This document shows, in pieces, positions 42,892 to 50,998 of a DNA stretch of 64,000 nt. Origin of the DNA: Streptomyces hygroscopicus subsp. hygroscopicus. GTDB lineage: Bacteria > Actinomycetota > Actinomycetes > Streptomycetales > Streptomycetaceae. The stretch is taken from the NCBI RefSeq assembly GCF_030269125.1, contig NZ_BSSM01000016.1, positions 62,001-126,000 of the forward strand, written 5' to 3'. The notes beneath the pieces were generated by a model. It was not told the origin of the DNA. It did no database searches and saw only the letters and a program-made list of their open reading frames with translations. Made by a program: the position numbers and the translations under genes. How positions within the stretch are numbered: position 1 is the stretch's first letter; each line of letters starts with the position of its first letter.

Positions 42892-43080
42892 TCAGGGGTA
42901 GCGGCGGTTCGCGCCCGGCCCGCCGGTCATCCGGAAGATACGCAACTCCCGCATGATGCCCGGGATTTCCTTGATCACAAGGGCGGTGATCGCCCCGCCG
43001 ACCAGCGCGGCCTGGAGCAGCAGCAACTGCCGTCCCGACATTCTCGACCGGGCGCGCCTCCTGCATCTGCACTCGCTCAT
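42892..43080 (-). CDS. Small membrane protein, DUF6893-like
   Basis: A 62-aa protein from ATG 43080 (GGAAAG eight bases upstream): basic N-terminus, one membrane helix (LLLLQAALVGGAITALVI), then a PGIMRELRIFRM amphipathic segment ending GANRRYP. This resembles the DUF6893 family of tiny actinobacterial membrane proteins. ATG 43041 would give 49 aa. It is inside the hydrogenase operon between the 68-aa protein and hypA, so it may anchor or accompany the enzyme at the membrane; no evidence beyond position. Confidence 0.7.
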   Translation of the reverse strand: MSECRCRRRARSRMSGRQLLLLQAALVGGAITALVIKEIPGIMRELRIFRMTGGPGANRRYP

Positions 43081-43100
43081 GGCGGTCACTTTCCGTCCTC

Positions 43101-43307
43101 TCATCCGGGCGAGATGTTCGGCATGTCCTCGCCCAGGGCGTCATGCCGCTTCCAGTGGATACCGGTGGAGCGGCGCGCGTCGGAGCTGCCGTCCCGGTGA
43201 TGTCCGGTCTGTTCCTGGTACGGGCCCTTGTTCCCCTGGTGCAGCCCGGGAATGTGGCTCGGCGTGTCGGGCTTCGCCTGGGGGTGGCCCACTCGAATGG
43301 TGCCCAT
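43101..43307 (-). CDS. Small hydrophilic hydrogenase-operon protein (68 aa)
   Basis: A 68-aa soluble protein, MGTIRVGHPQAKPDTPSHIP, rich in His (eight), Gly, Pro and Asp, without hydrophobic core or Cys. It has a good ribosome site (AAGGAG) and lies between the DUF5947 gene and the small membrane gene. The histidines could bind nickel, as in a storage or delivery peptide, but that is inference. Similar proteins occur in other Streptomyces hydrogenase clusters by memory. Confidence 0.72.
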   Translation of the reverse strand: MGTIRVGHPQAKPDTPSHIPGLHQGNKGPYQEQTGHHRDGSSDARRSTGIHWKRHDALGEDMPNISPG

Positions 43308-43326
43308 GTCCGTCTCCTTCCAGGTC

Positions 43327-43923
43327 CTACGACCGTTCGCTGAGGTCCCCGAAGAACTGTTCTACGGCCGGCCAGACCCGCCCGCCACCGGAGAGGCCCC
43401 GCCACTCGCGGCGGACCAGCGCCGTCATCCGGAAACAGTCGTCGACCGGCACGATCCAGTGCTCCGACAGGCCCCGCACGGTGTTGATCAGCAGCGCCTC
43501 GACGTCCGGGGCCATGGACGCCAGCTGCGGGACCCCGGCGGCCAGCCGCCGCCAGGCGGCCGCGTCCACCTCCCAGCGCATCGCCCCGGCCGGGCTGGGC
43601 CCCTGCGCGGTGACCGTGCCGTCGGAGCGGGGCACGAAGAACACCAGCCCCACCGGGACGCCTAGCACCCCCGTGTCGAGGGGCGCGAGCCGCACCCGGC
43701 GCCGGGGCACCAGCCGATAGCGGCCCTCGCCCGCCGCGCCGTCCGCGAACAGCACCGAGCAGGGGCCGCACACACAGCGCACCTCGGCGGCCCCGGTGTC
43801 GTACAGATGCGGGTGCTCACCCGCCACCCGGGCCGCGCACAGCTCGCAGACCTCGGCCCCCGAGGTGGCCGCGCGGTCGGCGGCGGAGCGGATGACCCGG
43901 GCGAGTGCCCCGTCCACGCTCAC
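43327..43923 (-). CDS. DUF5947 protein of the hydrogenase operon
   Basis: A 198-aa soluble protein of the DUF5947 type. The N-terminal third has CELCAARV, then CVCGPC about 25 residues later, a cysteine pattern able to bind zinc or iron-sulfur. The middle contains YRLVPRRRVRLAPL and VGLVFFVP, and the end ALLINTVRGLSEHWIVPVDDCF and WRGLSGGGRVW. Its GTG start overlaps the NifU-like stop (GTGA). Function unknown, but the family occurs next to group 1h hydrogenases, so a maturation or electron-transfer role is likely. Confidence 0.8.
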   Translation of the reverse strand: MSVDGALARVIRSAADRAATSGAEVCELCAARVAGEHPHLYDTGAAEVRCVCGPCSVLFADGAAGEGRYRLVPRRRVRLAPLDTGVLGVPVGLVFFVPRSDGTVTAQGPSPAGAMRWEVDAAAWRRLAAGVPQLASMAPDVEALLINTVRGLSEHWIVPVDDCFRMTALVRREWRGLSGGGRVWPAVEQFFGDLSERS

Positions 43924-44486
43924 CCCGCCTCCTGCGGCACGGACCGGCGCTTGATCGTGCCCAGCGGGACGAAGGCGGGGGCGGCCCTGCGCTCCTCGCC
44001 GCCCGGCACGATCTCCACGGCGGTCAGCTCGGGGGCGACGGCCAGCACGGCCTCCCGCACCGCCGCCGCGATGTCCGCGGACCCGCCACCGCAGCCGCCG
44101 CCGCAGCCGCTCGATGAACCGGAGTCCAGCCGCACCCGCGCGACCTCGCCCTCGATCCCGGCCCACTCCAGGTCGCCACCGCGCTCCCGCACCGCCGGCC
44201 GCAGCAGCTCCACCGCGCGCGCGGCCCGGTCGGCCGGGGGGCGCGGGTGGACGCCGTGCAGCACCATGAGGTGCCCGACCAGCTCGTCACCGGACAGCCG
44301 GGCCCCGAGCCGCTCGTCCGCGCCGTCCAGGACCCGGGCGAGGGCCTCGCCGTAGACCTCGGTCAGCAGCCGCACCGCCTCCAGGGCCGGGCCGGGTGTG
44401 TTCTCCAGCCCGGCCAGCACCTCGTCCAGCCGCGCGAGCCGGGCCTCCACCGCCGGGTCCGCGAGGCGCCCGGCCGGTTCAGCCAT
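43920..44486 (-). CDS. NifU-like domain protein downstream of hydrogenase large subunit
   Basis: A 188-aa protein with a helical N-terminal half and a C-terminal NifU-like domain (VELLRPAVRERGGDLEW, EGEVARVRLDS, AAVREAVLAVAPELTAVEIV). The iron-sulfur cysteines are in a Gly/Ser loop SSGCGGGCGGGS, spaced C-x3-C where NifU/NfuA proteins have C-x2-C. It overlaps the large-subunit stop by 8 bp and DUF5947 by 4 bp, so tight co-expression is expected. In mycobacterial group 1h operons a putative iron-sulfur electron-relay gene also follows the large subunit (recalled as hhyE). It could relay electrons from the hydrogenase or supply its clusters. Confidence 0.82.
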   Translation of the reverse strand: MAEPAGRLADPAVEARLARLDEVLAGLENTPGPALEAVRLLTEVYGEALARVLDGADERLGARLSGDELVGHLMVLHGVHPRPPADRAARAVELLRPAVRERGGDLEWAGIEGEVARVRLDSGSSSGCGGGCGGGSADIAAAVREAVLAVAPELTAVEIVPGGEERRAAPAFVPLGTIKRRSVPQEAG

Positions 44487-46272
44487 GGTCGGCCCCGTAC
44501 GTCGGCGAGTGCACGGTGGTCAGGGTCTTGCCCTTGCCCATGTACATGTGCACCCCGCACGGCAGACAGGGGTCGAAGCTGCGCACCGTGCGCATGATGT
44601 CGACGCCCTTGAAGTCGTCGGGGCCGTTCTCCTCGAAGACCGGCTGGCCCTGCACCGCGTCCTCGTAGGGACCGGGCGTGCCGTAGATGTCGCGGGGGCT
44701 GGCGTTCCACGGGGTCGGCGGGTACGGGTGGTAGTTGGCGATCTTCTTGTCCCGGATCACCAGGTGGTGCGAGAGGACCCCGCGCACCGCCTCGTGGAAG
44801 CCGCAGCCGATCGCCTCGTCCGGCACCTCGAAGTTCTCGAAGACCTTGGTGTCGCCGCTCTGCAGCATCCCCATGGCCTCCTCCAGGAACTGCAGGGCCA
44901 TGGCGGCGGCGTAGGCGATGAAGTACGGCCGGGCGCGGTCGCGTTCGAGGGTGTTGCTCCACTTCGGGATGCGCCACTCCAGGGTGGTCTCCGGCAGCTT
45001 CTCGCCCCTGGGCAGCGTGATGCGGACACCGCCCCCGGTCGCCTTCACGTACGGCGTGTCCACCAGGCCGCTCAGCGCGGTCGACCAGAGCCGGGCGAGC
45101 GGGCCGCCGCCGGTGTCCAGGGCCAGGTGCTCACCGGTGTCCGGGTGGTACCAGCGCGGGCTCATGACCCAGCTGTAGTTGCCCTCGAAGTCCCGCTTCT
45201 GCGGCACCGGGACCGTCGTCTGGTTCCACGGGTGGCGCATGTCGACGGGGTTGCCCAGCGGGTCGTGGGTGACGAACGGGTCCTCGTTCACCCAGTCCTC
45301 GTAGAAGGAGCTGCCCAGCATGACGCGCAGCCCGAGGTTGATGTCGATCAGGTTGTTGGTGACCAGCTTGCCGTCCACGATGACGCCCGGGGTGACGTAC
45401 ATCGCCTTGCCCCACTCGTTCATGGTGGCGTAGCGGTAGTCGACCACGTCCGGGTCCTGGAACGCGCCCCAGCAGCCCAGCAGGATACGGCGCTTGCCGA
45501 CCTCCTCGTAGCCCGGCAACGCCTCGTAGAAGAAGTCGAAGACGTCGTCGTTCATCGCCACCGCCTTCTTCACGAAGTCGATGACGCGCATCAGCCGGCT
45601 GAGGTAGTCGGTGAAGACGCTCGGCTGGGGCATCGTGCCGACGCCGCCCGGGTAGAGCGTGGAGGGGTGCACATGGCGCCCCTCCATCAGGCAGAACATC
45701 TCCCGGGTGATCCGGCTGACCTTCAGCGCCTCCTTGTAGACCTCGCCCTCGAAGGGGTTGAAGGCCTTCATGATCTCGGCGATGGTGCGGTAGCCGTGCA
45801 CGTCGCCGCGGGGCGCGTCGGTGCGCTCGGCGCGGGCCAGCACACCGGGGTTGGTGGCCTTGACCATCGCCTCGCAGAAGTCCACGAAGACCAGGTTGTC
45901 CTGGAAGATCGTGTGGTCGAAGATGTACTCCGCCGCCTCGCCCAGGTTGGTGATGTGCTCGGCCAGCTTCGGCGGTTTGACGCCGTAGGCCATCTGCTGG
46001 GCGTAGTTGGAGCAGGTGGTGTGGTTGTCGCCGCAGATGCCGCAGATCCGCGAGGTGATGAACCCGGCGTCGCGCGGGTCCTTGCCCTTCATGAACACCG
46101 AGTAGCCGCGGAACAGCGACGAGGTGCTGTGGCACTCCACGACCTCACGGTTGGCGAAGTCGATCTTCGTGTAGATACCCAGGTTGCCGATGATCCGGGT
46201 GATGGGATCCCAGGACATGTCCACGAGCTGGGCGGGTTTGCGTCCTGATGTCCGCGCTTCTGTGGTGGTCAT
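44479..46272 (-). CDS. hhyL: [NiFe]-hydrogenase large subunit, group 1h
   Basis: A 597-aa catalytic subunit of a high-affinity, O2-tolerant uptake hydrogenase. Nickel ligands: L1 motif SRICGICGDNHTTC (C77, C80) and L2 SFDPCLPCGVH (C569, C572). The Asp-Asn-His in the L1 motif and the overall sequence are those of the actinobacterial group 1h (formerly group 5) enzymes. The 22-residue C-terminal peptide after H575 should be removed by the endopeptidase encoded at 36281. ATG 46272; 76 bp after the small subunit gene. Such enzymes oxidise atmospheric H2 in spores and starved mycelium of Streptomyces. Confidence 0.96.
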   Translation of the reverse strand: MTTTEARTSGRKPAQLVDMSWDPITRIIGNLGIYTKIDFANREVVECHSTSSLFRGYSVFMKGKDPRDAGFITSRICGICGDNHTTCSNYAQQMAYGVKPPKLAEHITNLGEAAEYIFDHTIFQDNLVFVDFCEAMVKATNPGVLARAERTDAPRGDVHGYRTIAEIMKAFNPFEGEVYKEALKVSRITREMFCLMEGRHVHPSTLYPGGVGTMPQPSVFTDYLSRLMRVIDFVKKAVAMNDDVFDFFYEALPGYEEVGKRRILLGCWGAFQDPDVVDYRYATMNEWGKAMYVTPGVIVDGKLVTNNLIDINLGLRVMLGSSFYEDWVNEDPFVTHDPLGNPVDMRHPWNQTTVPVPQKRDFEGNYSWVMSPRWYHPDTGEHLALDTGGGPLARLWSTALSGLVDTPYVKATGGGVRITLPRGEKLPETTLEWRIPKWSNTLERDRARPYFIAYAAAMALQFLEEAMGMLQSGDTKVFENFEVPDEAIGCGFHEAVRGVLSHHLVIRDKKIANYHPYPPTPWNASPRDIYGTPGPYEDAVQGQPVFEENGPDDFKGVDIMRTVRSFDPCLPCGVHMYMGKGKTLTTVHSPTYGADHG

Positions 46273-46348
46273 CTGCGGTACTGTCCCTCGCTGTTCGGGT
46301 CGGGCGGGGCGGATGGCGGAGTGGGCGCGGGGCTGGGGGAGTCCGGCC

Positions 46349-47422
46349 TCACGCGCGCCAGTGCGGGTTGTAACCGCTGGTCAGCTTCTGCTTGTTGTGG
46401 CGCCAGCGGGGCTCGTGGTTCACCATGTCGTTGGTCAGCCCGCGCAGCCGTCGGATGACCGCCCCGTACGGCTTGATCACCATCGACGACAGTGTGCCGC
46501 CCGGGGGTTCGTCCATGAACGGCATGAAGGCGTCGGGGAAGCTCGGCATGGTGCAGCCGATGCAGATGCCGCCGACGTTCGGGCAGCCGCCGATGCCGGA
46601 CATCCAGCCCCGCTTGGGCACGTTGCAGTTGACGACCGGACCCCAACAGCCGACCTTCACTTGGCACTTGGGGGAGTTGTAGTCCTTGGCGAAGTCGGCC
46701 TGCTCGTAGTACGCGGCCCGGTCGCAGCCCTCGTGCACGGTCTTGCCGAACAGCCACTGCGGCCGCAGCATGTGGTCCAGCGGCGGCGGGGGCGCGGTGC
46801 CGGCGGCGTGCTGGAGCACCCACACCAGGGTCTCCATGAAGTTCTCCGGCTGGATCGGACAGCCGGGCACATTGACCACCGGCAGCCCCGAGCGCGCCTT
46901 GAACTCCCAGCCCAGGTAGTCCGCGAGGCCCATGCAGCCGGTCGGGTTGCCGGCCATGGCGTGGATGCCGCCGAACGTGGCGCAGGTGCCGGCCGCGACC
47001 ACCGCCCAGGCCCTGGGCGCGAGCTGGTCGATCCACCAGTTGAGGGTCTGCGGCTCGCCGGTCTCCGGGTCGTTGCCGAACGACGTCCAGTAGCCGTCGC
47101 CCTCGATGATGTTCTGGTTCGGGATCGAGCCCTCGATCACCAGGATGAACGGCTCCAGTTCGCCGCGGGCCGCCTTGCGGTAGGGGGCCAGGAAGTCCTC
47201 GCCGCCCAGGCTCGGGGAGAGGACCTTGTTGACCAGGTTCACCCTCGGCAGCCCTGGGATGAGGCCGAGCACCACGTCCTCGATGGACGGCTGCCCGGCG
47301 GCGGTGAGCGACACGGTGTCGCCGTCGCAGCTCATGCCCTCGGAGATCCAGAGGATGGTGATCTCGTCGACGCCCTCGCGGGCGTCGGCACGGGCCTCGG
47401 TGGTACCGCTCTGTGTGGTCAT
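46349..47422 (-). CDS. hhyS: [NiFe]-hydrogenase small subunit, group 1h
   Basis: A 357-aa electron-transfer subunit without a Tat signal, so the enzyme faces the cytoplasm. The N-terminal motif WISEGMSCDGDTV gives proximal-cluster C32; in the Ralstonia group 1h/5 enzyme the proximal 4Fe-4S cluster has an Asp ligand, and Asp residues 33 and 35 lie next to this Cys. Other cluster cysteines are in AAGTCATFGG, NVPGCPIQPENF, HEGCDRAAYY, GCWGPVVNCNVPKRGW and GGCPNVGGICIGCTMP. ATG 47422 overlaps the stop of the 516-aa protein gene (ATGA). Confidence 0.95.
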   Translation of the reverse strand: MTTQSGTTEARADAREGVDEITILWISEGMSCDGDTVSLTAAGQPSIEDVVLGLIPGLPRVNLVNKVLSPSLGGEDFLAPYRKAARGELEPFILVIEGSIPNQNIIEGDGYWTSFGNDPETGEPQTLNWWIDQLAPRAWAVVAAGTCATFGGIHAMAGNPTGCMGLADYLGWEFKARSGLPVVNVPGCPIQPENFMETLVWVLQHAAGTAPPPPLDHMLRPQWLFGKTVHEGCDRAAYYEQADFAKDYNSPKCQVKVGCWGPVVNCNVPKRGWMSGIGGCPNVGGICIGCTMPSFPDAFMPFMDEPPGGTLSSMVIKPYGAVIRRLRGLTNDMVNHEPRWRHNKQKLTSGYNPHWRA

Positions 47423-48969
47423 CTCTGCGGCCTCCGTCGCAGTCGGTCGTGGTCCCGGCCGGGGGCGGCCGGGGAGCCCGTGGTTGCGAGGGGTTCGACC
47501 TCGTCGGGCCGGAAGTAGTGGAAACGGCCGTACCAGCCGTGCAGTTCGGCCGCCGGATCGTCGTCCACGGTCACGGCGAGCCGTACGCCGCCGTCCACGT
47601 CGTGGAAGACTCCGGCGACGGTGGCGGACCGCCCGGCCAGGAACATGTCCTGGGCGTCGGCGCCGCGCAGGTGCGGCCGCAGGAGCACCGGGCTGCCGGC
47701 GCCGACGGGGATCCCCGCCACCGGCACGGTGTCGGTCGTCGGCGACAGCCCTTCGTCCCCGCCTTCCCGCCACCAGGCGGGGCGTTCGGGGGAGTGGGCC
47801 CCGGACGTGCCCACCGGCCTCGTTTCCGGGGGGCCCGCCGGCGTCCGTCCCGGGGGGCCCGCCGGTGTCAGCGAGCGGATCGCGCCGTGCAGGCGTTCGT
47901 AGACCTCACGGGGCATGGTGTCGACCCGGTCGATGATCCGCGCGGCCCGGGGATCGGTCGCCCGCGCCTCCGCCTTCTCCTCGTCGGTCAGCAGCATCGT
48001 GCGCAGCGTCAGGATCTCGTCGATCTCCGCCGCGTCGTGCAGATCGCCCGGACTCTCCGGCGCCACCTGGGGGTGGTCCGGCAGGATGATCGGCGCCGAC
48101 AGCATCACCGGACCGGTCTCGCCGTCGCCGCCCGCCGACCGCGGGGGCGCGCCACCGAGGACGGGGAACGTGAACGCGTTGCGGCAGTCGCGCGCCTGCC
48201 CGGCCAGCCCGCGCGGCGGATCGATCAGCGAGACGAACTCCACGCCCTCGCCGCCGAGGAGCGTGTGCGTGGCGATCAGCGCGTCGCGCAACGCGTCGCT
48301 CCGGGAGGCATCCGGGTCGCCCGGCGTGCCCGTGTTCTCGGTGCGCACGCGCAGCCGGTACAGGCCCGGCGCGAGCGGCTCGGCGGCGACCGTCGTCGTG
48401 GCCCGCAGCTCCCGGTGCCGCCGCACGATCCGGCCCCCGTCCGCCGGCAGCGGCTCTTCCACGGCCCCGCCGGGCGCGCCGACCGCGACGGCGCGGCCGC
48501 CGTCCAGGAGTTCCGCGAGCGGCACCGCCAGTTCGGTCTCGCGCGCGATCGCCTCGTCGAAGGAGAGGTGCGTGGTGCCGTCGGCCGTGCGCAGGGACTC
48601 CACAGGGGTCCCGTCCGCGGCCTCCACCTGCTTGTGCTGCATCTGGAGGTACCGCACCCGCAGCCGTACGACCGCGTCGCCTCGGTGGGCGCGCACCAGG
48701 CACTCGGTCCGCTGGTACCAGGAGTCCGCGGAGCCGGACACACCGGGCACCACCGGGCCGTCGCGCTCCACCCAGCTCCGGGGCGGCAGCACCCCGAACT
48801 GCCAGCGGACGCGGTTCTTGGCGGAGGACCGGCGGTACGGGTAGAGCAGGTAGCCCTCGTACAGCACGGCGTCCGCGACGGCGCCCAGCTGCTCGAAGGC
48901 GACCCGAGCGTGCTCCGCGCCGGCACCGTCCCTGAGCAGGGGCCCGCGCACGCCGACCTGGTCCGCCAT
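47419..48969 (-). CDS. Conserved hydrogenase-operon protein of unknown function (516 aa)
   Basis: First gene of the hydrogenase structural operon, translationally coupled to hhyS. The soluble 516-aa protein starts with an AVADAVLYEGYLLYPYRRSS motif, and has beta-rich segments (RVRWQFGVLPP, RLRVRYLQMQHKQVEA, LYRLRVRTENT), a Pro/Gly-rich linker near 375-405 built of TPAGPP repeats, and a C-terminal domain with PVLLRPHLRGADAQDMFLAGR, VAGVFHDVDGGVRLAVTVDDD and HGWYGRFHYFRPDEVE. I recognise no catalytic motif. Its place in front of hhySL and the similar protein in other actinobacterial clusters suggest a dedicated assembly or scaffold role. Confidence 0.85.
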   Translation of the reverse strand: MADQVGVRGPLLRDGAGAEHARVAFEQLGAVADAVLYEGYLLYPYRRSSAKNRVRWQFGVLPPRSWVERDGPVVPGVSGSADSWYQRTECLVRAHRGDAVVRLRVRYLQMQHKQVEAADGTPVESLRTADGTTHLSFDEAIARETELAVPLAELLDGGRAVAVGAPGGAVEEPLPADGGRIVRRHRELRATTTVAAEPLAPGLYRLRVRTENTGTPGDPDASRSDALRDALIATHTLLGGEGVEFVSLIDPPRGLAGQARDCRNAFTFPVLGGAPPRSAGGDGETGPVMLSAPIILPDHPQVAPESPGDLHDAAEIDEILTLRTMLLTDEEKAEARATDPRAARIIDRVDTMPREVYERLHGAIRSLTPAGPPGRTPAGPPETRPVGTSGAHSPERPAWWREGGDEGLSPTTDTVPVAGIPVGAGSPVLLRPHLRGADAQDMFLAGRSATVAGVFHDVDGGVRLAVTVDDDPAAELHGWYGRFHYFRPDEVEPLATTGSPAAPGRDHDRLRRRPQR

Positions 48970-49165
48970 TCCGCCTCCTCGTCACTGGTGCGCCCCGGGC
49001 AGTCCTGGCGCACCCGGGGATTCCTTCCACCACGGTCACACCCGTCACGGCTCCTCGCCCCTCCGGCGCACCCGCATTGGGCCGGTCGGGCGACGCGCCC
49101 GTTTCGGGGCGGCGGACGCGCGGACCGGACCGCCGCGCGGGGCCCGCGTGGACGAAGGGGCAAGA

Positions 49166-49180
49166 GGGACATCAAGTCCC
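49166..49180. promoter_or_regulatory. DevR-box-like inverted repeat upstream of the hydrogenase operon
   Basis: GGGACATCAAGTCCC has perfect GGGAC/GTCCC arms with a 5-nt spacer; the mycobacterial DosR/DevR box has the same arms with a 4-nt AT-rich spacer. It lies 197 bp before the 516-aa gene (minus) and about 90 bp before the 49270 gene (plus). It could control either direction. A DevR-type regulator is encoded at 58452. Confidence 0.45.
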
Positions 49181-49202
49181 CCTGTACGGGCCTGTGTTGG
49201 GG

Positions 49203-49230
49203 CTACAGCGGGTGTGCCGGCGGCTAGAAT
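49203..49230 (+). promoter_or_regulatory. Predicted promoter of the 49270 gene
   Basis: TAGAAT at 49225-49230 is a good HrdB-type -10 element about 40 bp before the start codon. A weak -35 (CTACAG at 49203-49208, 16-bp spacer) precedes it. The DevR-like box lies just upstream. Confidence 0.5.
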
Positions 49231-49269
49231 CGGAGGCCGTGGGGGTTGTCGGAAACGGGGGGAGTCGTC

Positions 49270-50964
49270 ATGTCCGGAGGTTTCGGGGGGCCCGAGGGCC
49301 CGAGAGAGGCCGGGGGACCGGCCGGTTCCCGGGATGCCGCGGGACCCGGGGCGCCTGGGGGGTCCGGAGCCCCGGGGGGACCCGGGGGACCCGGGGGTTT
49401 CGGGGGGCCGTGGCCGTACGGTCCCGCGCAGGGCTCCGGCGTGCCGCCCATGCCCGCGAGCCCGCCGCCCGCGCCCCCGGACGCCGGGCGGGCCGTCGCC
49501 GTCGCCCTGCTCAACCTCAGCGGCCTCGGCCTCGGCTACGCGCTCGTGCGCCGCCGGCTGCTCATGGCCGCCTGCTGGGTGGCGACCGTGATCCTGCTGG
49601 TCATCGCCCTGCCGGCCGACGCCGACGGTGTCCCGGGCGCCCTGCTCGCCGGCTACGTCGTCCTCCTGCTGCTGGCCGCCGCCCATGGCGCGTACACCGG
49701 ACTTCGCACCCGCCTCCGGTGGCCCGGCCGCACGCCCCTCGCGCTGCTGCTGGGCCTGGTGCTGCTCGCCGTACCGGCCGGTGGCGCGCTCTGGTACCAG
49801 GACGCGCGCGACGAGGCCGTGCAGCAGGCGCTCCTGGACCGTCTGGCGAGCGCCGACCACCTGGTCGCGGCGGACGCGGGCAAGTCCTTCGCCACCGCCG
49901 AGCCGGACTACCGCCGGGTCCTCGGGGTCTACCGCGACCTCGTCGTCCACCACTCCGGCTCCCGCGCCGCCCGCAAGGTCCCCGCCAGCCTGCGCACCTA
50001 CTACTCCAAGGTCGCCGCGCCCTACGACGGTCAGGACTACTGCACCGCCGTGGCCCCGCTGACCTACCTGCGCACGGTGCCCGGCGAACTGCCGAAGGCC
50101 ACCGTCGGGGCGCTGGCCGGCTGGCCCGACGACCGGCTCGCGACCTCGCTGTACGAGTGCGGTTCGCAGGGCCTGGCCTCGGGCGACCGGGACTGGGACA
50201 CACGCTTCGGCGACCTGATGAAGACCTTCCCGCACTCCCCGCAGACGGACAAGGTGGTTCCGGCCGTCGACGCGGCCGTGAAGAAGGCGCAGAAGGACGT
50301 CGGCGGCTCCGGGTCCTGCACGGCCGTCGAGGAGCTGAAGCGGCTCGACTTCGAGATCGGCGACCTGACCGGCGCCGCGGGCGACATCGACGGGGGGCTC
50401 GCGTCCGCCGCGTCCCGGGCCCGGCGCAGCGCCTCCGACGGCGCGTACGACTGCGGGGTCCAGGAGTACAAGAGCGGCGACTTCACCGGCGCCCAGCAGA
50501 CCATGGACGACTTCGTCGCCGCGCACCCGCACCACCGGAACCGGGCGCGCGCCCAGAAGATCGCCATCGCCGCCGAGGTGGCCCAGACCATCCCGGCGGC
50601 CGGCAGGAAGCTGCCCACCACCGCCTCCGGCGGCAGCATCTCGGTCACGGTGAAGAACGACAGCCCGGACGACGTCACCGTGCTGTACACCGGCCCGGTC
50701 ACCGGCAGCTTCACGCTGCGGGCCTGCGGCAGCTGCCGCTCCTACCTGCTCGCCGACACGCTGATGTCCACCTTCAAGCCCTGCGGCGGCGGCAAGGACT
50801 ACCCGCAGCGCACCATCCAGCTCCCGGTCGGCACCACGTACTTCGTGCACAAGCCGAACGGTGGTCGGGTGACGACCGCGGGCTCCGACACGGCCAAGCT
50901 GCGCTCCGGGTACATCTACACCGAGTGCGCGTACACCACCCAGGGCTTCGGCTCGGGGACCTGA
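49270..50964 (+). CDS. Gly/Pro-rich membrane protein of unknown function
   Basis: A 564-aa protein. Residues 1-75 are a low-complexity Gly/Pro/Ala segment (GGPGGPGGFGGPW type), followed by three to four membrane helices (about 85-170), then a large, probably extracytoplasmic region with helical repeats (about 180-445; TPR-like AEPDYRRVLGVYRDLV, SGDFTGAQQTMDDFV) and several Cys, and a final beta-rich domain (SISVTVKNDSPDDVTVLYTG) with Cys pairs CGSC. ATG 49270 follows GGGGGGAG. No enzyme motif is seen; the layout suggests a surface scaffold or sensor. Confidence 0.75.
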   Translation: MSGGFGGPEGPREAGGPAGSRDAAGPGAPGGSGAPGGPGGPGGFGGPWPYGPAQGSGVPPMPASPPPAPPDAGRAVAVALLNLSGLGLGYALVRRRLLMAACWVATVILLVIALPADADGVPGALLAGYVVLLLLAAAHGAYTGLRTRLRWPGRTPLALLLGLVLLAVPAGGALWYQDARDEAVQQALLDRLASADHLVAADAGKSFATAEPDYRRVLGVYRDLVVHHSGSRAARKVPASLRTYYSKVAAPYDGQDYCTAVAPLTYLRTVPGELPKATVGALAGWPDDRLATSLYECGSQGLASGDRDWDTRFGDLMKTFPHSPQTDKVVPAVDAAVKKAQKDVGGSGSCTAVEELKRLDFEIGDLTGAAGDIDGGLASAASRARRSASDGAYDCGVQEYKSGDFTGAQQTMDDFVAAHPHHRNRARAQKIAIAAEVAQTIPAAGRKLPTTASGGSISVTVKNDSPDDVTVLYTGPVTGSFTLRACGSCRSYLLADTLMSTFKPCGGGKDYPQRTIQLPVGTTYFVHKPNGGRVTTAGSDTAKLRSGYIYTECAYTTQGFGSGT

Positions 50965-50984
50965 CCGGCGTCGCCGCCGGTCAG
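50961..50984. terminator. Terminator after the 49270 gene
   Basis: A perfect 10-bp stem (CTGACCGGCG with CGCCGGTCAG) and 4-nt loop that includes the TGA stop codon, lying between two convergent genes. Confidence 0.6.
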
Positions 50985-50998
50985 GCCGGGTGGAGGGA

